The notes: generated from the letters alone by a model not told the origin. 64,000 bases of DNA from Temnothorax longispinosus (GCF_030848805.1 NC_092362.1:11822157-11886156); one strand, 5' to 3'. Shown: positions 50,661 through 62,267, numbered from the stretch's first letter. Made by a program: numbers and translations.

Positions 50661-51893
50661 TGGGCAACAAAATTATCGCAACAAAAATTTTCGTCAAAAA
50701 TTTGCCCAACTTCAAATAAGCACAACTCCGCGAAAAATTGTCATATCTGAAAGTTTTTTTTTTTATTTTAAAGGGTGAAGTCTGTACTTTAAGGAACCAT
50801 TGTTTGATTTTGAATTTAGCCTCTCCCCCTCCCGCCGTTCTTCCAAAAGTAAGGACGTGTTTTTTCTTCGAAAAATTGCATACTTTGACACATTCTACGG
50901 AGTAGAATGAATTTTTTTTGTAACTATCATAGCAACCATCGTAAAATATAGACTTTTCCCTGCAAATTAAAAAAAAATAAGTCCGTACGATTTTTTTTCG
51001 CCGAGTTATGGCTTATCAAAGTTACCTATGCATTTTTGTGCATTCAATCACCGCCAACATTAGCATTACCCGATGGACACTACGGGGAGGTTGCTGGTCG
51101 GATTTTGCCCATCGTGTGTGTGCGTGCGTGCGTGCGTCGTGTTAGCAGAGATTTGCACAAACTAATTTTTATTCAAACGAGGCATTGTTACGATTTTGTC
51201 TTTTGTTTTCCGAATGAACGATACAATACAGTGATTGCAATACTGTGAAGTTACTTAGAGAAGTAATGTACTGTGAAGTTACTTACTTCAATATTACAAA
51301 ACTTCACAGTATTGCAGTCACTGTATTGTATTGCTCATTCGGAAAACAAAAGACAAAATCGTAACAATGCCTCGTTTGAATAAAAATTAGTTTGTGCAAA
51401 TCTCTGCTAATACGACGCACGCACGCACGCACACACACGATGGGCAAAATCCGACCAGCAACCTCCCCGTAGTGTCCATCGGGTAATGCTAATGTTGGCG
51501 GTGATTGAATGCACAAAAATGCATAAGTAACTTTGATAAGCCATAACTCGGTGAAAAAAAATCGTACGGACTTATTTTTTTTTTAATTTGCAGGGAAAAG
51601 TCTATATTTTACGATGGTTGCTATGATAGTAACGAAAAAAATTCATTCTACTCCGTAGAATGTGTCAAAGTATGCAATTTTTCGGAGAAAAAACACGTCC
51701 TTACTTTTGGAAGAACGGCGGGAGGGGGAGAGGCTAAATTCAAAATCGAACAATGGTTCCTTAAAGTACAGACTTCACCCTTTAAAATGAAAAAAAAAAC
51801 TTTCAGATATGACAATTTTTCGCGGAGTTGTGCTTATTTGAAGTTGGGCAAATTTTTGACGAAAATTTTTGTTGCGATAATTTTGTTGCCCAG
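50660..51893. mobile_element. 1.23-kb full palindrome, TA-flanked MITE
   Basis: The two halves are near-perfect inverted copies meeting near 51275. Ends CTGGGCAACAAAATTATCGC and inverted copy, flanked by (TA)n, which fits a mariner-like TA duplication. Each half holds the same short open frame (70 codons, opposite strands) that I do not call. Halves differ at only a few positions. Confidence 0.85.
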
Positions 51894-51905
51894 TGTATAT
51901 ATATA

Positions 51906-53111
51906 TCTCTACTATTATATAAAGGGGAAAAGTTTGTACTGTTGTTCGGAGTAATCTTAGAAACTATTGGACCGATTTTGAAAGTATTGTATATGAAGTA
52001 GAGGTAGAATTTCCCGGGGAGTGCTATAGGGTGTATAGTTTTTCGTTACCGATCTTCTGGAAACCGGTTTTTCTAATTTCTTTAATTTTTCGGGAAATAA
52101 TTGATGGAACCTCAAAGAATTATATATGAAACAGGGGTAGAATTTCCCGGGGAGTGCTATAAACTGTATATTTTTTCTTTACCGATTTTTATTGGAACCG
52201 GTATCCAAAATTTTTCCAATTTTTCGGGAAATAATTGACCGAATCTTAATAATTGTATATAAAACAGGGGTAAAATTTCCTAATAAAGAGGTTACCAATT
52301 TCTGTCTAAAAAAAATCTACGTAATTGTTCTGATTTCTGCAAATTTTGAGATTTTGAGCTAAATTTTTTTTTATGGATAGAATATTATTATATTGAATTT
52401 AGCGAAAATCGGTAAAAGGGTTGCCGATTTTTGCTTAAAAATTGTGTAAGTTATATATCGGGATTTAATAACGGATACTGATATTTCTAAATTTTATATT
52501 AAATATTGAGAATTGAGAATTGAGAATTGTTTACCCAGGCGTTTTTTCGGGAATTTTGAGATTGCTCGCTCGCGATGTACACAGAACCTCGATTTTTCAA
52601 TTAAAAAACCAAGGAATAAAATCGGTAATCGGTAAGTGAAATATCGAGGTTCTGTATACATCGCGAACGAGCAATCTCAAAATTCCCGAAAACACGCCCG
52701 GGTAAACCAAGGGATGATGTCGCTAATCGGTAAGTGAAATATTGGAAAAGCGGAATTGACTCAATAGTGTGAAACTCGAGTAGAAAAAGACCGGTTACGA
52801 CATGTTTAATCCACGAAAACACTTATGCGGTCCGATTTGAAATTAGAGGCATTTAGTTATAATTTATATTACGAATATCAATTTCATCCGAGTGTAATTA
52901 TTGGGAAAATGGATGTAATATGTGATCATTGTCAAGTAAAAAAGTTTAAAACTTAAGCACCTAGAATGTGTTATTCATGCAGGAAAGTTAAACTACCGTC
53001 TTTAAATCAACCGACACACTCCTTATGTTTGTCCACAATAAGGATATTGAAACACAAATGAAGTCGTTTCAAGAAAAACGACTCCCGGGCGAAGCCCGGG
53101 TAACCAGCTAA
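51906..53111 (+). mobile_element. Helitron, non-autonomous, with Rep/helicase remnant
   Basis: Begins TCTCTACTATTATATAAAG after an A and ends CAGCTAA before a T (insertion between A and T). A 7-bp GC hairpin (CCCGGGC GAA GCCCGGG, 53084-53100) lies 7 bp before the CTAA end; these are the diagnostic Helitron features. Around 52850-53030, readings with YYEYQFHP, CDHCQ and RMCYSCRKVKLPSL match the N-terminal region of Helitron replicase but are broken by stops. An inverted repeat with GAGATTGCTCG (52545-52700) sits in the middle. Direct repeats with AGAATTTCCCGGGGAGTGC lie at 52006 and 52139. Confidence 0.85.
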
Positions 53112-53587
53112 TATATATATATATATATATATATTGAAACATATTTTTGTGAATAACCAATGTTTAATCGATTTTATTTGCATTCTAGGATTTTCTTCGA
53201 AGTAGCAAAGCTGCCCCTAAAAGAGACTTTAGACATATAAATAGAAAGAGTACTGAAGTAACCCAGGTAGCACAACGTCGTCAATTAGACGTCTTTTTTA
53301 CGTACGCATTCGCCAGAACGTACGTCAAACTGACGGTCAGTATGACGTCTAAATGACCCTATATTGACGGCCATTTGTCACAGCATAAGTGACGTCATCG
53401 GATGACGTCAAATTTACATCAGTATATGACGTAAGTTTATAATAATTTTAAAAATGCTCTAAAAATGACATAAATATGAGTCATTTAAAGGTATGTATAT
53501 GCCGTTATGCTTTTGCGAATTAAGAATTTTAGAAAAACAAAAAAAAGAAAATACATTTATTATGTATATGTCGTGTGTGCATACAGC

Positions 53588-53652
53588 CGCGCGGTCACCC
53601 ATCCAAGTCAGTACCGCACTTAACCTTGCTTGACATCGATGATCGAACGGAC
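53588..53652 (-). pseudogene. 5S rRNA-like sequence
   Basis: On the minus strand the words CGATCATCGATGTCAAGCAA, GGTTAAGTGCGGTACTGACT and TGGATGGGTGACCG correspond in order to the middle and 3' parts of eukaryotic 5S rRNA (internal promoter C-box region and loop E/helix IV). It is diverged and truncated, so not a functional gene. Some insect repeats contain 5S-derived segments, and this one lies inside the CCCAGG element. Confidence 0.6.
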
Positions 53653-53686
53653 TTTTTAACGAGGATAATTTATTAACTCATATATA

Positions 53687-54481
53687 CCGGGTGTCTCAGA
53701 CCACCCAGCTCACCCGATTTATTCGTAAACGCAACATTTTAGAGAAAAATGTTTTAGACCAAAGTTGTATGGTTTCAAGGGGTACATAAGATGGTGACAT
53801 TGGTTTCACCTTAAATAGTTGCTTGAAGGTCACGTAAAGGTCACCTTCAATTTTTTAAATAGAATCACCTACTTTTTATTGCATATTCTTGTAGCTTATC
53901 TCGAGGGCTTTCCAAAACACTATAAGAAAGTATTTTTTCATTAAGAACTTTTGGACGTATAAGGCTTGAAAGTTCTAGTATTTTAACAAATGAATTTTGA
54001 ATTTTCAAAAGACATGGTGTTTTTAAGAAAAAGTATGCAGATGCGTGTTGCAAATTACATATTTTTTCTTAAAGGAACTATGCTTTTTTTATACCACGTG
54101 ATTCGTCTCATTATTCTGTGCATAAAAGTATTAAGGTAACATACCGAAAACTTGATGTTTTACAAAATATTTTGTATTTTATGTCAAAATACTAGAACTT
54201 TCAAGCCTTATAATTTCAAAAGTTCTTAATGAAAAAATACTTTCTTATAGTGTTTTGGAAAGCCCTCGAGATGAGCTACAAGAATATGCAATAAAAAGTA
54301 GGTGGTTCTATTTAAAAAATCAAAGGTGACTTTTACGTGACCTTCAAGCAACTATTTAAGGTGAAACTAATGACATCATTTTATGTACCCCTTGAAACCA
54401 TACAACTTTGGTCTGGAACATTTTTCTCTAAAATGTTGCGTTTACGAATAAATCGGGTGATACGGGTGGTCTGAGACACCC
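53687..54481. mobile_element. 0.8-kb palindromic MITE with TA flanks
   Basis: Ends GGGTGTCTCAGACCACCC and inverted copy; the arms match over about 390 bp and meet near 54090. TATATA stands on both sides. Non-coding. Mariner-like by target preference. Confidence 0.82.
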
Positions 54482-54729
54482 TATATATACATTATATTAC
54501 TATATACATTGTAGTTCCTGCCTATTTAGCTTAACCTACTTTTTCAATTAAGTACAAGTTTATCTTATGTCCATCTCCGGTACTATATACTTTATTCTCA
54601 TTATATACCTATCCTTTGTAATATATTTTGTAGGAAAAACATTGAAAAAACCTACTTATCAGATGAACAATAAGGGCAATACAAAATTTGCAACACTTTT
54701 GATTCAAGATCTTAAGTTACTTACTTAAT

Positions 54730-57284
54730 CTATATTGCTTTTTTAAATATGTCTAATTTTTGGTAAGGCACTTCATATTTAAAGTGTTTTGGCATGTTAT
54801 CAGCTCTAATCTGAGTTATATCTTTGGTTAGTTTATTATGTTCTAATTGTTTATTGTAGAATCTTTCCGCAATACTATAAATATAATTTCTTATATATGG
54901 TATTTCTGCTTGCTTATGTAGATCTACTATTTTACAATATCTACCTTCATTTAGAATCAGTCTTAGGCACTTATTTTGGAATCTTTGTATAGGTAACAAA
55001 TTCGTTTTAGCTGTTCCGCACCATGCTGCCGCCGCATATGTGACTATCGGTCTTAATATCATCTTATATATTATCGCCTTGTTATGCTTGCTAACTGCAG
55101 AGCCTCTTACTAACAATGGATAAAGTTGTCGCATTACAAAGTATGTTTTTCTTAAAACTATATCAATATGTCTTTTATATGTCAACTTATGATCTAAATT
55201 TACCCCTAAGTATTTTACAATACTTTTACAATTTATTGCCTGGTTGTATACTTTTATTGGTTGTATTATACGTGAATCCTTGATTTTTCTCGTAAAGACT
55301 ATTACTTCTGTTTTCGCTGCGTTTAGTGTTATTTTCCATTTATCATAATATTTCTGTAACATGTCTATGTGTATCTGTATCTGTTTGGCCGCAACTATAG
55401 CGCTAAAGGAGTGTGCGTACGAGGCCGTATCATCCGCAAACATCGCTAAATTAGTTTTCTCAAATCTATCTATATCATTTAAATATATCGTAAACAAAAG
55501 TAGTCCAAGTACCGACCCTTGTGGTACACCTGCTCTAACATCCCTTTCTGTGGAGAGAGTATTATTTATTCTTACTTGCAGCTTTCTGTTTCTTAGATAC
55601 GAGTATATTAGTTTGATAATATAAATAGGATAATTATTTTTTATCATTTTATATAATATATAGACCATCCCACCACACTTTGTCGAACGCTTTTTCAATA
55701 TCCAAAAGCATCATAACTGTAACATTTCCCTTATTATAATTAAGTCTTATATCATTAATTATTCTAACTACTTGTTGTACCGTATTGTGTTTCTTTCTGA
55801 ATCCAAATTGTTCATCTATTATTATATTGTTTTGATCTTCATATTTCCTTATTCTGGTTGCAATTATCTTCTCTACTACCTTACTAACACTTGATAGAAG
55901 ACTAATCGGTCTATAGCTAGATGGCTTGGTCGGATCCTTGCCTGGTTTTAGTATTGGAATTACAATGGCAGTCTTCCACTCATGTGGAAAATGCCCAATT
56001 TTGAAAATCGCGTTTGTAATGTACGTTAACTGAACTAAAGCTTTTTTGCTTAAATTTTTAAGAACTATATTTTGTATCCCATCCTTTCCAGGTGCTTTAA
56101 GTGCAGCTAGTTTTTGGATAATAGTACGGATTTTTTTCGGTGAAGTCAAAGCTCTTTTGTATTCATCCAATTTTACTTCACTATTATCTATAAATTCCTT
56201 AACTGTTCTGATAATTTCTTCTTGTTGTAGACTATTATTATTTAAATCAATATTATGTACGTACTCATACTGCGTCGCTATCATTTCTGCTTTATCTTTA
56301 TCATCGAATGCCTCAGTACTATTATCCTCTAGCGTAGGTATTGGTTGATGTTTCTTTTTAAATATTTTAGTCATTTTCCAAAGCGATTTATCATTTACAT
56401 TAATTTTTGATAGCTTTTATGTCCATATATTATTTTTAAATTTTAATATCTCATCCCTAATCGTTCGCGTTTGTTTCCTATAGTCATCTCGGTGAGCTGG
56501 ATTCCTAGTTCTTTGCTTTCTAGTTCTATTCCTTTGTTTAATTAACTTTAATATTTCCTCAGGCAGTTCCTTCTCTTCCCTTTTTATTTTAGTTTTATTT
56601 ATTGTTTCTTTAAGCGCCGCTTCTATATTGTAAACTAGTTTAGATACTTCTTGTTCTATGTTTTGTTCTGTATTTATTTTATTATTTATTGTTAATCTCT
56701 CATCTAATATATTTTTAAATTTTTCCCAATCTGCTTTTTTATACTTCTTGCACAAATTCATTATTGCAATTTATTTGCCCTATTTCAAATAATACAGGTC
56801 TATGGTCGGAATTCAGCTCATCGAGAACTACAGGCTCCGTAATATTATTAATATTTTTGTTGATTAATATGTCTATTGTTGTAGGCGTACCTCCATTCTC
56901 TGGATAGTGTGTTGGTTCATCTGGAAACACAATACTGCAGTTGTTCATTTGACAGTAATCATATAAAGTAAGCCCATTCCTATTATTTATGTGACAGTTC
57001 CAAGCTTTATGTCTAGAATTGAGATATCCTGCAATTATTACCTTGTTAGCTACATTTAGTCATTCTTCAATATTCTTTTTGGTGTAGTGAATGGATGGTC
57101 TGTTATATGCCGCAACTACATGTACACCATTAGCAAGTTTAATACATACATTTTCTATTACGCTTGACTTAATTTTGACTACCTTATAAGGGACATTTTT
57201 CTTTACTAATATCATAACTCCTCCTGCCGCGTTATGCCTATTATATCTTTCGCATGTATAGTTTCTTAACCTAATCATTAGCAC
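54730..57284 (-). pseudogene. Jockey-like ORF2: endonuclease and reverse transcriptase, broken
   Basis: The endonuclease part is in pieces: AAGGVMILVKKNVPYKVVKI (about 57225), VVAAYNRPS (about 57100), LDELNSDHRPVLFEIG (SDH motif, about 56800). Reverse transcriptase starts near 56374: LKAPGKDGIQNIVLKNLSKK, YRPISLLSSVSKVVEKII, EQFGFRKKHNT, VMMLLDIEKAFDKVWWDGL. A frame shift near 55670 leads to GVPQGSVLGLLLFTIYLNDI and MFADDTASY (catalytic FADD, about 55440), then thumb and C-terminal parts to 54730. Breaks near 57058, 56950, 56740 and 56400 also interrupt the frame. Inactive as read. Confidence 0.85.
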
Positions 57285-57392
57285 TTAGTTTTGTTTCATT
57301 AATAAGTATGATATCTATTTTATTTCTGCTTAAAAATTCTATGAGTTCACATGTTTTATGCCTAACCCCGTTCGCGTTCCAAGTACAGATTT

Positions 57393-58790
57393 TTATTTTA
57401 CGCATAACGATGATTCTAATGTCTGATAAAATTCAACCATTACCTGGAATTTTTCTATTTGACTGTTACATACTTCCATCCTTTCATTGATGGTTTTCAT
57501 TGTTTTTAACATCATTTTAATATTAATATGCTCATTTAATTTTTTGAATTCTTCCATTAATCTTAAAAAATCATTAAAGTCATTATCTGTTTTGCTATCG
57601 TACCTAATTCTACCTGTATCCCTTTGCATTACTTTTGATCTATAACTATCTACATTATTATTATCATCTTCTTTGCAGCTTTCCTTTTGTCGTGCCTCCG
57701 ATGATGTCCTCAGATCCGGAAATTGCTTCCGGTTGTTTATGTCTGGATCCTTCTGTTGCTGTCTGCCCATATCCTTTTTGCTTCCTTTCGTTCTAGTCTG
57801 TTCCTTTTTAATCCAGTCTAGCCTCTTCTTATACACTTCGCAAATAGTTGCATTAGCAGGATGATTTTTGTTACAGTTTATACACTTTGCCGGTTCGCTT
57901 TTGGGTTTTATACAGTCTTTAGTTAAGTGTTCACCTGCACATTTCAGGCACGCTGGGTCCGCATAGCAATTTATTGTCGCATGTCCCCATTCCTGGCATC
58001 TGTGACATTGGGCTAATTTTCTTTTGTTAATGTAATACTCCCAATCCACCTTCGTGTAGCATAGGTACTGGACTTTTTGTTTAAGTGCACCCAGTTTTAT
58101 TGTTTCCAATGAAACCATGTAAATTGGTTTCTTGGTTCCTTTCATTATACTAATATTGTATACTTTTAGACCTAGCTCTTCTATGCTTTCCTTGATTTCT
58201 TCTGATTTTGCATGTTCATGCAAGCCCTTGAGCACGAATGTTCTCCTTTTCTCGTCCTTGTCCGTGTATGTATGGAACTTAACCTCCCTGCTTTGCCAAA
58301 CTTTTCTTAGTTCGTCATAGTCTTTTTTGTTGCTCACGAACACTTGTACGTGATTGTCTCGATATTTCATGTAGAACTTACTCTCCACTTTTTGCTTTAT
58401 TAGTTCTACAAATCCTTTGTGATCCTTAACGCTGCCATGTACAACTAGCGGTGGCGGCTTCCTTGTCTTTACTTCTTGCACATTGTCTTCTTCACTACCT
58501 CTGCCATCCGTGTCCATATCCTCACTATCCTGGTCTTCATCCCTCTCGGCAAGCAATGAATATCTGTTTTTGGTATCTACTTTATATGCCATTTTCTTGG
58601 TTGTATTGTCCTCTGCTGTATCCCTTGTGTCGCTGTACTTTCTTTTTATCGCTCTGTCCAGCACTCTTGTATATTTAATTGAATCACTTTGGTGTTCGCT
58701 TGTTATGCCCTTTGCATTGAGGTTAGTTTCCTCTCTTTGACCATTTCTGGTGTCTTCTTTGTCTATTTTCTCCACGTCCTCTCCCCTCAA
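57393..58790 (-). CDS. Jockey-like ORF1: gag-type protein
   Basis: 465 codons open; the frame has no ATG at its left limit, and the first Met beyond low-complexity acid stretches is at about 58590. It contains the PRE-C2HC type domain (KGLHEHAKSEEIKESIEELG, PIYMVSLETIKLGALK) followed by three knuckles (CHRCQEWGHATINC, CLKCAGEHLTKDC, CINCNKNHPANATIC), the hallmark of Jockey ORF1. The C-terminus is helical (FQVMVEFYQTLESS). The frame is intact while ORF2 is broken. Confidence 0.8.
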   Translation of the reverse strand: MRGEDVEKIDKEDTRNGQREETNLNAKGITSEHQSDSIKYTRVLDRAIKRKYSDTRDTAEDNTTKKMAYKVDTKNRYSLLAERDEDQDSEDMDTDGRGSEEDNVQEVKTRKPPPLVVHGSVKDHKGFVELIKQKVESKFYMKYRDNHVQVFVSNKKDYDELRKVWQSREVKFHTYTDKDEKRRTFVLKGLHEHAKSEEIKESIEELGLKVYNISIMKGTKKPIYMVSLETIKLGALKQKVQYLCYTKVDWEYYINKRKLAQCHRCQEWGHATINCYADPACLKCAGEHLTKDCIKPKSEPAKCINCNKNHPANATICEVYKKRLDWIKKEQTRTKGSKKDMGRQQQKDPDINNRKQFPDLRTSSEARQKESCKEDDNNNVDSYRSKVMQRDTGRIRYDSKTDNDFNDFLRLMEEFKKLNEHINIKMMLKTMKTINERMEVCNSQIEKFQVMVEFYQTLESSLCVK

Positions 58791-60275
58791 CGTTATTTTT
58801 CCTTCTTCTTGCAGTATTCAGTAATTATGAATATGAATATTGCTACGCTCTCTTCAAGAATCTTTTTTACTATCTAATAACTCACCATCCACGTGCGTAT
58901 TCGCTCGCGTCTGGACGAGAACTGGACGAGAACTTCGAACGGACTAGTGGTGATCCTTTGACTCTGGCGCTTCCTTGTTGCTAATACTCTTATATAACAT
59001 ATCTTTATCGTGTTCAAAAATTGTTTAATGATAATAACCGGTAAATATTAAAAATAATAACATAATTACAATTAATGTACAATAATTATTAATATAAGAT
59101 TCGTATATTTAACATAATATAATATTAATATAATAATGTTAAACAATATATGAGAACGCCTAAAGACTCTACCTGACAAAATAAAGAATTTTTTTAATGA
59201 ATCGAATCAAAGTTAAAAAATAATTAGAAATTAAATTTAAAGAAACAAATCTAAAAAAAATCAATCTTTACTTTATGTATGTGCATATATGTTCACGGAG
59301 TAAGTTATAGTACTATATTTTCTATTATTCTTATAATATTTCTGCAATGTTCTAATATTTCAACGAAATGTTGCAATTGTCTCTACAACATTGCAACTTG
59401 TAACGTTCCTGCATTCTCTTGCAAGCTTCATGCTATATGGGTCTGTTTTAATTAAGAAAAACTTAAAAAATAAAAATAAAATTGTGTACCAAATTTGGTC
59501 TTAAAATAACGTTTAATTCATGTCCTTTTCATGACGTCATACTTTCGTCCACAAATAAGACGTCAAATACACGTCATATAAATGACATATGACGTCTTGG
59601 ACGAAAAATGACCTTAAATTGACGTCAAAAAGATCATGTGCGCTACCTGGGAACTTGTAAGTAAAAAAAGTACTCCAAATTCAGTATATACCCTGGTAAC
59701 CATTTCTTTGCAATTCTGCTGTAAAACTGCACGAAAAGTCGTGCACTAACTTTCGGGCAGATCATGCGTTTTCTATTTTCAACTTTGACTATTTTTCTGT
59801 TGGCAGAAACTTGCTCTCGTCGTAGTGCAACAGAATTGTGGAAGATATGTGTATGCATTTACATATAGCAGAATAGTGCAAGAAATGCGGCAGATGCTTG
59901 CGCAAATCGCAGTGCAACATAATCGCGCCAGATTTGTAGCAGCGCCTACTGCTACCCATACAGCACAAAATATTTTTAAAATATTTTTTAGGAAGATTAA
60001 AATAATTTACAAAAATATTTTTTATATTTATAGCACCGCAGTGGTTTTGGGTAAGCCTTGCTGGCGAAGATTGTCGCGAATGTCATGATTTTGCTTCGCG
60101 CTTCGCCGGAGGCCTGCTTATATTAGATCCCAACTGAAATTTACTTGCGAGTTAGTTTTACCATTATGCGCCGCCTAGCGGCATTGTTGCAAACTAGCAC
60201 ATACAGCAGAATTCAACAAGAATTACGGCAGATGCTTGCGTAAGAAGTAGAGCAGCAGAAATACAAATGATTTTG

Positions 60276-60866
60276 GCAGAAATAAACAAAACAAGGCAAA
60301 TGAGAGCTCGTTCGCGACGATGGACGGGCGACAGTAATAAAATATTACAAATTCAACAAATTGAATAAAATATATATAATAAAGTAAACGTTTCGGTCCT
60401 TGGTTTGGACTCTCGATCCTCAGTAGGTACATATAGCTAGTCGAGTAAAATGCAGTGGTCACAAGTAGTCAAAAATGCAGTCATTCCGCTCTCCGATTAT
60501 GAGAGTGTGGATCTCGTATCCTCAACGTGACTGTTACCTTAATTCCATAAAAAGAAATAAGTTAAACAAATATATATAGTCATACCTTAAAAAGTGATCA
60601 CAAGAGTTACCTGACAGTCAAATTGATAAGATATATACGACACTATCTCTCCGCGTAATACAATAAGTATTACGCGGCATTTTTTACTACTTGTGACCAC
60701 TGCATTTTACTCGACCAGCTATATGTACTGAGGAGGGTCCAAATCAAGGACCGAAACGCTTACTTTATTATATATATTTTATTCAATTTGTAATATTTTA
60801 TTACTGTCGCCCGTCCATCGTCGCGAACGAGCTCTCATTTGCCTTGTTTTGTTTATTTATCGTTAT
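60276..60866. mobile_element. 0.6-kb palindromic repeat
   Basis: Arms with GCAAATGAGAGCTCGTTCGC and its inverted copy meet near 60570. Inner words GGTCACAAGTAG and CTACTTGTGACC are also mirrored. Non-coding. Target duplication not settled. Confidence 0.75.
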
Positions 60867-61336
60867 TGAGAGCGTTATCTTTGTTATTTTGCAGAATATA
60901 CCGTACATCTGATTTATCAATCAAATATTTTTCGAAATTCGTAACGCCAAAATGGACCGTATAGCCTACATCTCACAGCACGAAGCTATAACAGTTTCAC
61001 AATCTCCACTTAACTTACAGTAATTATTTCTATAAATATTTATAACATAAATTAAAAACAACTTTAATAATATTGATGATAATTATTTACACTTTAGTTT
61101 AAAATATTTATTATAATCTTTTAGATACTTTTATTTTTCGGACATTATAATATTTACAAAATATTTAACGTATATATTTTCAAAATATTTAAATCTTTTT
61201 TATAAATATTTTATAAATATTTTGTGCTGTCTGGGAGTTTAGCGCGCTCGGCTGTTCTTTTTCTGACGGGCAGATGCTTGCACGCTTTTTGACGTAGAAC
61301 TACGTCTTTCTCGGGGGGTATGGGGGTATGACTGCA

Positions 61337-61415
61337 ACGTTTTCTTGCAACGTTTTCATGCAACGTTTTCATGCAACGTTTTCTTGCAACGTTTTCATGC
61401 AACGTTTTCTTTTAA
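61337..61415. repeat. Short tandem repeat, 12-13 bp units
   Basis: GCAACGTTTTCATGCAACGT and close variants repeated about six times. Confidence 0.85.
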
Positions 61416-61789
61416 GTATTAAAGAAAAATATACTTTATTATATAGTTTTTGAAAGCTCTTGATGTAAGCTAAATGTTTTCGTGGTTAATTTTTCGATAT
61501 GGGTTTGTTCTCGAAAAGTATTAAAGGAAAATATACTTTATTATATAGTTTTTTGAAAGCTCTCGATGTAAGCTAAATGTTTTTGCAAATGTTTTCGACA
61601 AATTAACGAAGTATCAGAAGAACATAACCGCTGAAAAAGTCGCACTATCCAAAATCTCAAAAATTATTTATTTTAATAGACGTAGTTCTACGTGTTAATT
61701 GCGGCACAGTTGTTACTGTGCTTGTTTGTTTTTTCGCATTTTTGTCACTCGGATCTATACGGCAAAAACAACAATTTAAGCGACATTAT

Positions 61790-62060
61790 ACACTTGTGAA
61801 ATTTTGCTGCAAATATGTTTCAAGAGTCTAGCACACTCGACTGCTTTTTTTCTCACGGGCAGATGCTTGCACGTTCTTTTCACGTTTTTGCCGGTCGGAT
61901 CTGTACGGCAAAAACAACAATTTAAGCGACATACACTTGTGAAATTTTGCTGCAAATATGTTTCAAGCGTCTAGCACACTCGACTGCTCTTTTTCTCACG
62001 GGCAGATGCTTGCACGTTCTTTTCACGTTTCTGCCGGTTGGATCTGTACTCAAAAGATAC
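61790..62060. repeat. About 150-bp direct repeat, two copies
   Basis: CACACTCGACTGCT, CACGGGCAGATGCTTGCACG and GATCTGTAC words recur with about 150-bp spacing (61831 and 61975); a partial third version lies near 61240. Confidence 0.8.
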
Positions 62061-62267
62061 TTCCATATTGTTTTCATATTTCTGCTACATGTTTACTTTT
62101 AACAAATAGTATAAAATTTCACAGTAGCTTTTTACAGCAGACTACTGCAATAGTACAGTAAGTACTCGTTCAATCACAGATATTATGCACTTTTGTCGCA
62201 ATTTTGGATTGTTTTCTTGCGCACTTTTTCGGGACGCATCTGAACTACCAAACTGGTTACCAGGGTA

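Larger units (their letters stand above)
49869..53240 (+). pseudogene. CycB3: Cyclin B3 copy lacking its middle exons
   Basis: Three parts are seen. (1) 49869 to about 50070: MAPPKVLLGQNRQN..., then RAKRKAEVSPSKEKTHKRCAFAN, the basic N-terminus of cyclin B3. (2) About 50271-50547: PTLILARYILEHSLMDY, SDSKMAAAALLLG, PTLEYYSGYKLDDI and LNQSLHRKHKEAL, the second cyclin fold, ending at donor GTAAGT. The last codons need a one-base shift near 50525 to match the family. (3) 53189-53240: the C-terminal IFFEVAKLPLKETLDI and TAA, after acceptor TTCTAG. The phases of (2) and (3) fit. The destruction box and first cyclin fold, which binds Cdk, are absent. The last intron is filled by a palindromic element and a Helitron. 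Likely a partial, dead duplicate. Confidence 0.75.
54485..58960 (-). mobile_element. Jockey-clade non-LTR retrotransposon, decayed
   Basis: Minus-strand ORF1 with Jockey-type zinc knuckles and ORF2 with endonuclease and reverse transcriptase. AT-rich codon use contrasts with the GC-rich R1-like element. ORF2 has several breaks. Exact ends are not clear; the 3' end lies near the MITE at 54481 and no poly(A) tract or target duplication was recognised. Confidence 0.8.
53262..59651. mobile_element. CCCAGG-ended inverted-repeat element hosting a MITE and a Jockey-like element
   Basis: Ends CCCAGGTAGC and GCTACCTGGG, with AA on both sides (53260-53261, 59652-59653). Subterminal parts on both sides are rich in GACGTCA words (53290-53430 and 59530-59630). 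After removal of inner insertions it is about 1.1 kb and non-coding. It holds a 5S rRNA-like stretch. It landed 22 bp after the cyclin B3 stop. 58961-59530 is AT-rich with no gene. Confidence 0.75.
59691..62265. mobile_element. 2.6-kb element with CCCTGGTAACC ends, TA target
   Basis: Starts CCCTGGTAACCA and ends TGGTTACCAGGG, with TA on both sides (59689-59690, 62266-62267), suggesting a mariner-type insertion. Repeated words GGGCAGATGCTTGCA and CAGAA-rich stretches occur throughout. No transposase seen. A palindrome sits inside at 60276-60866. Confidence 0.7.

Noticed and set aside
51036..51516. Paired 70-codon frames in the palindrome
   Set aside because: Same sequence read on opposite strands of an inverted repeat; no protein family pattern.
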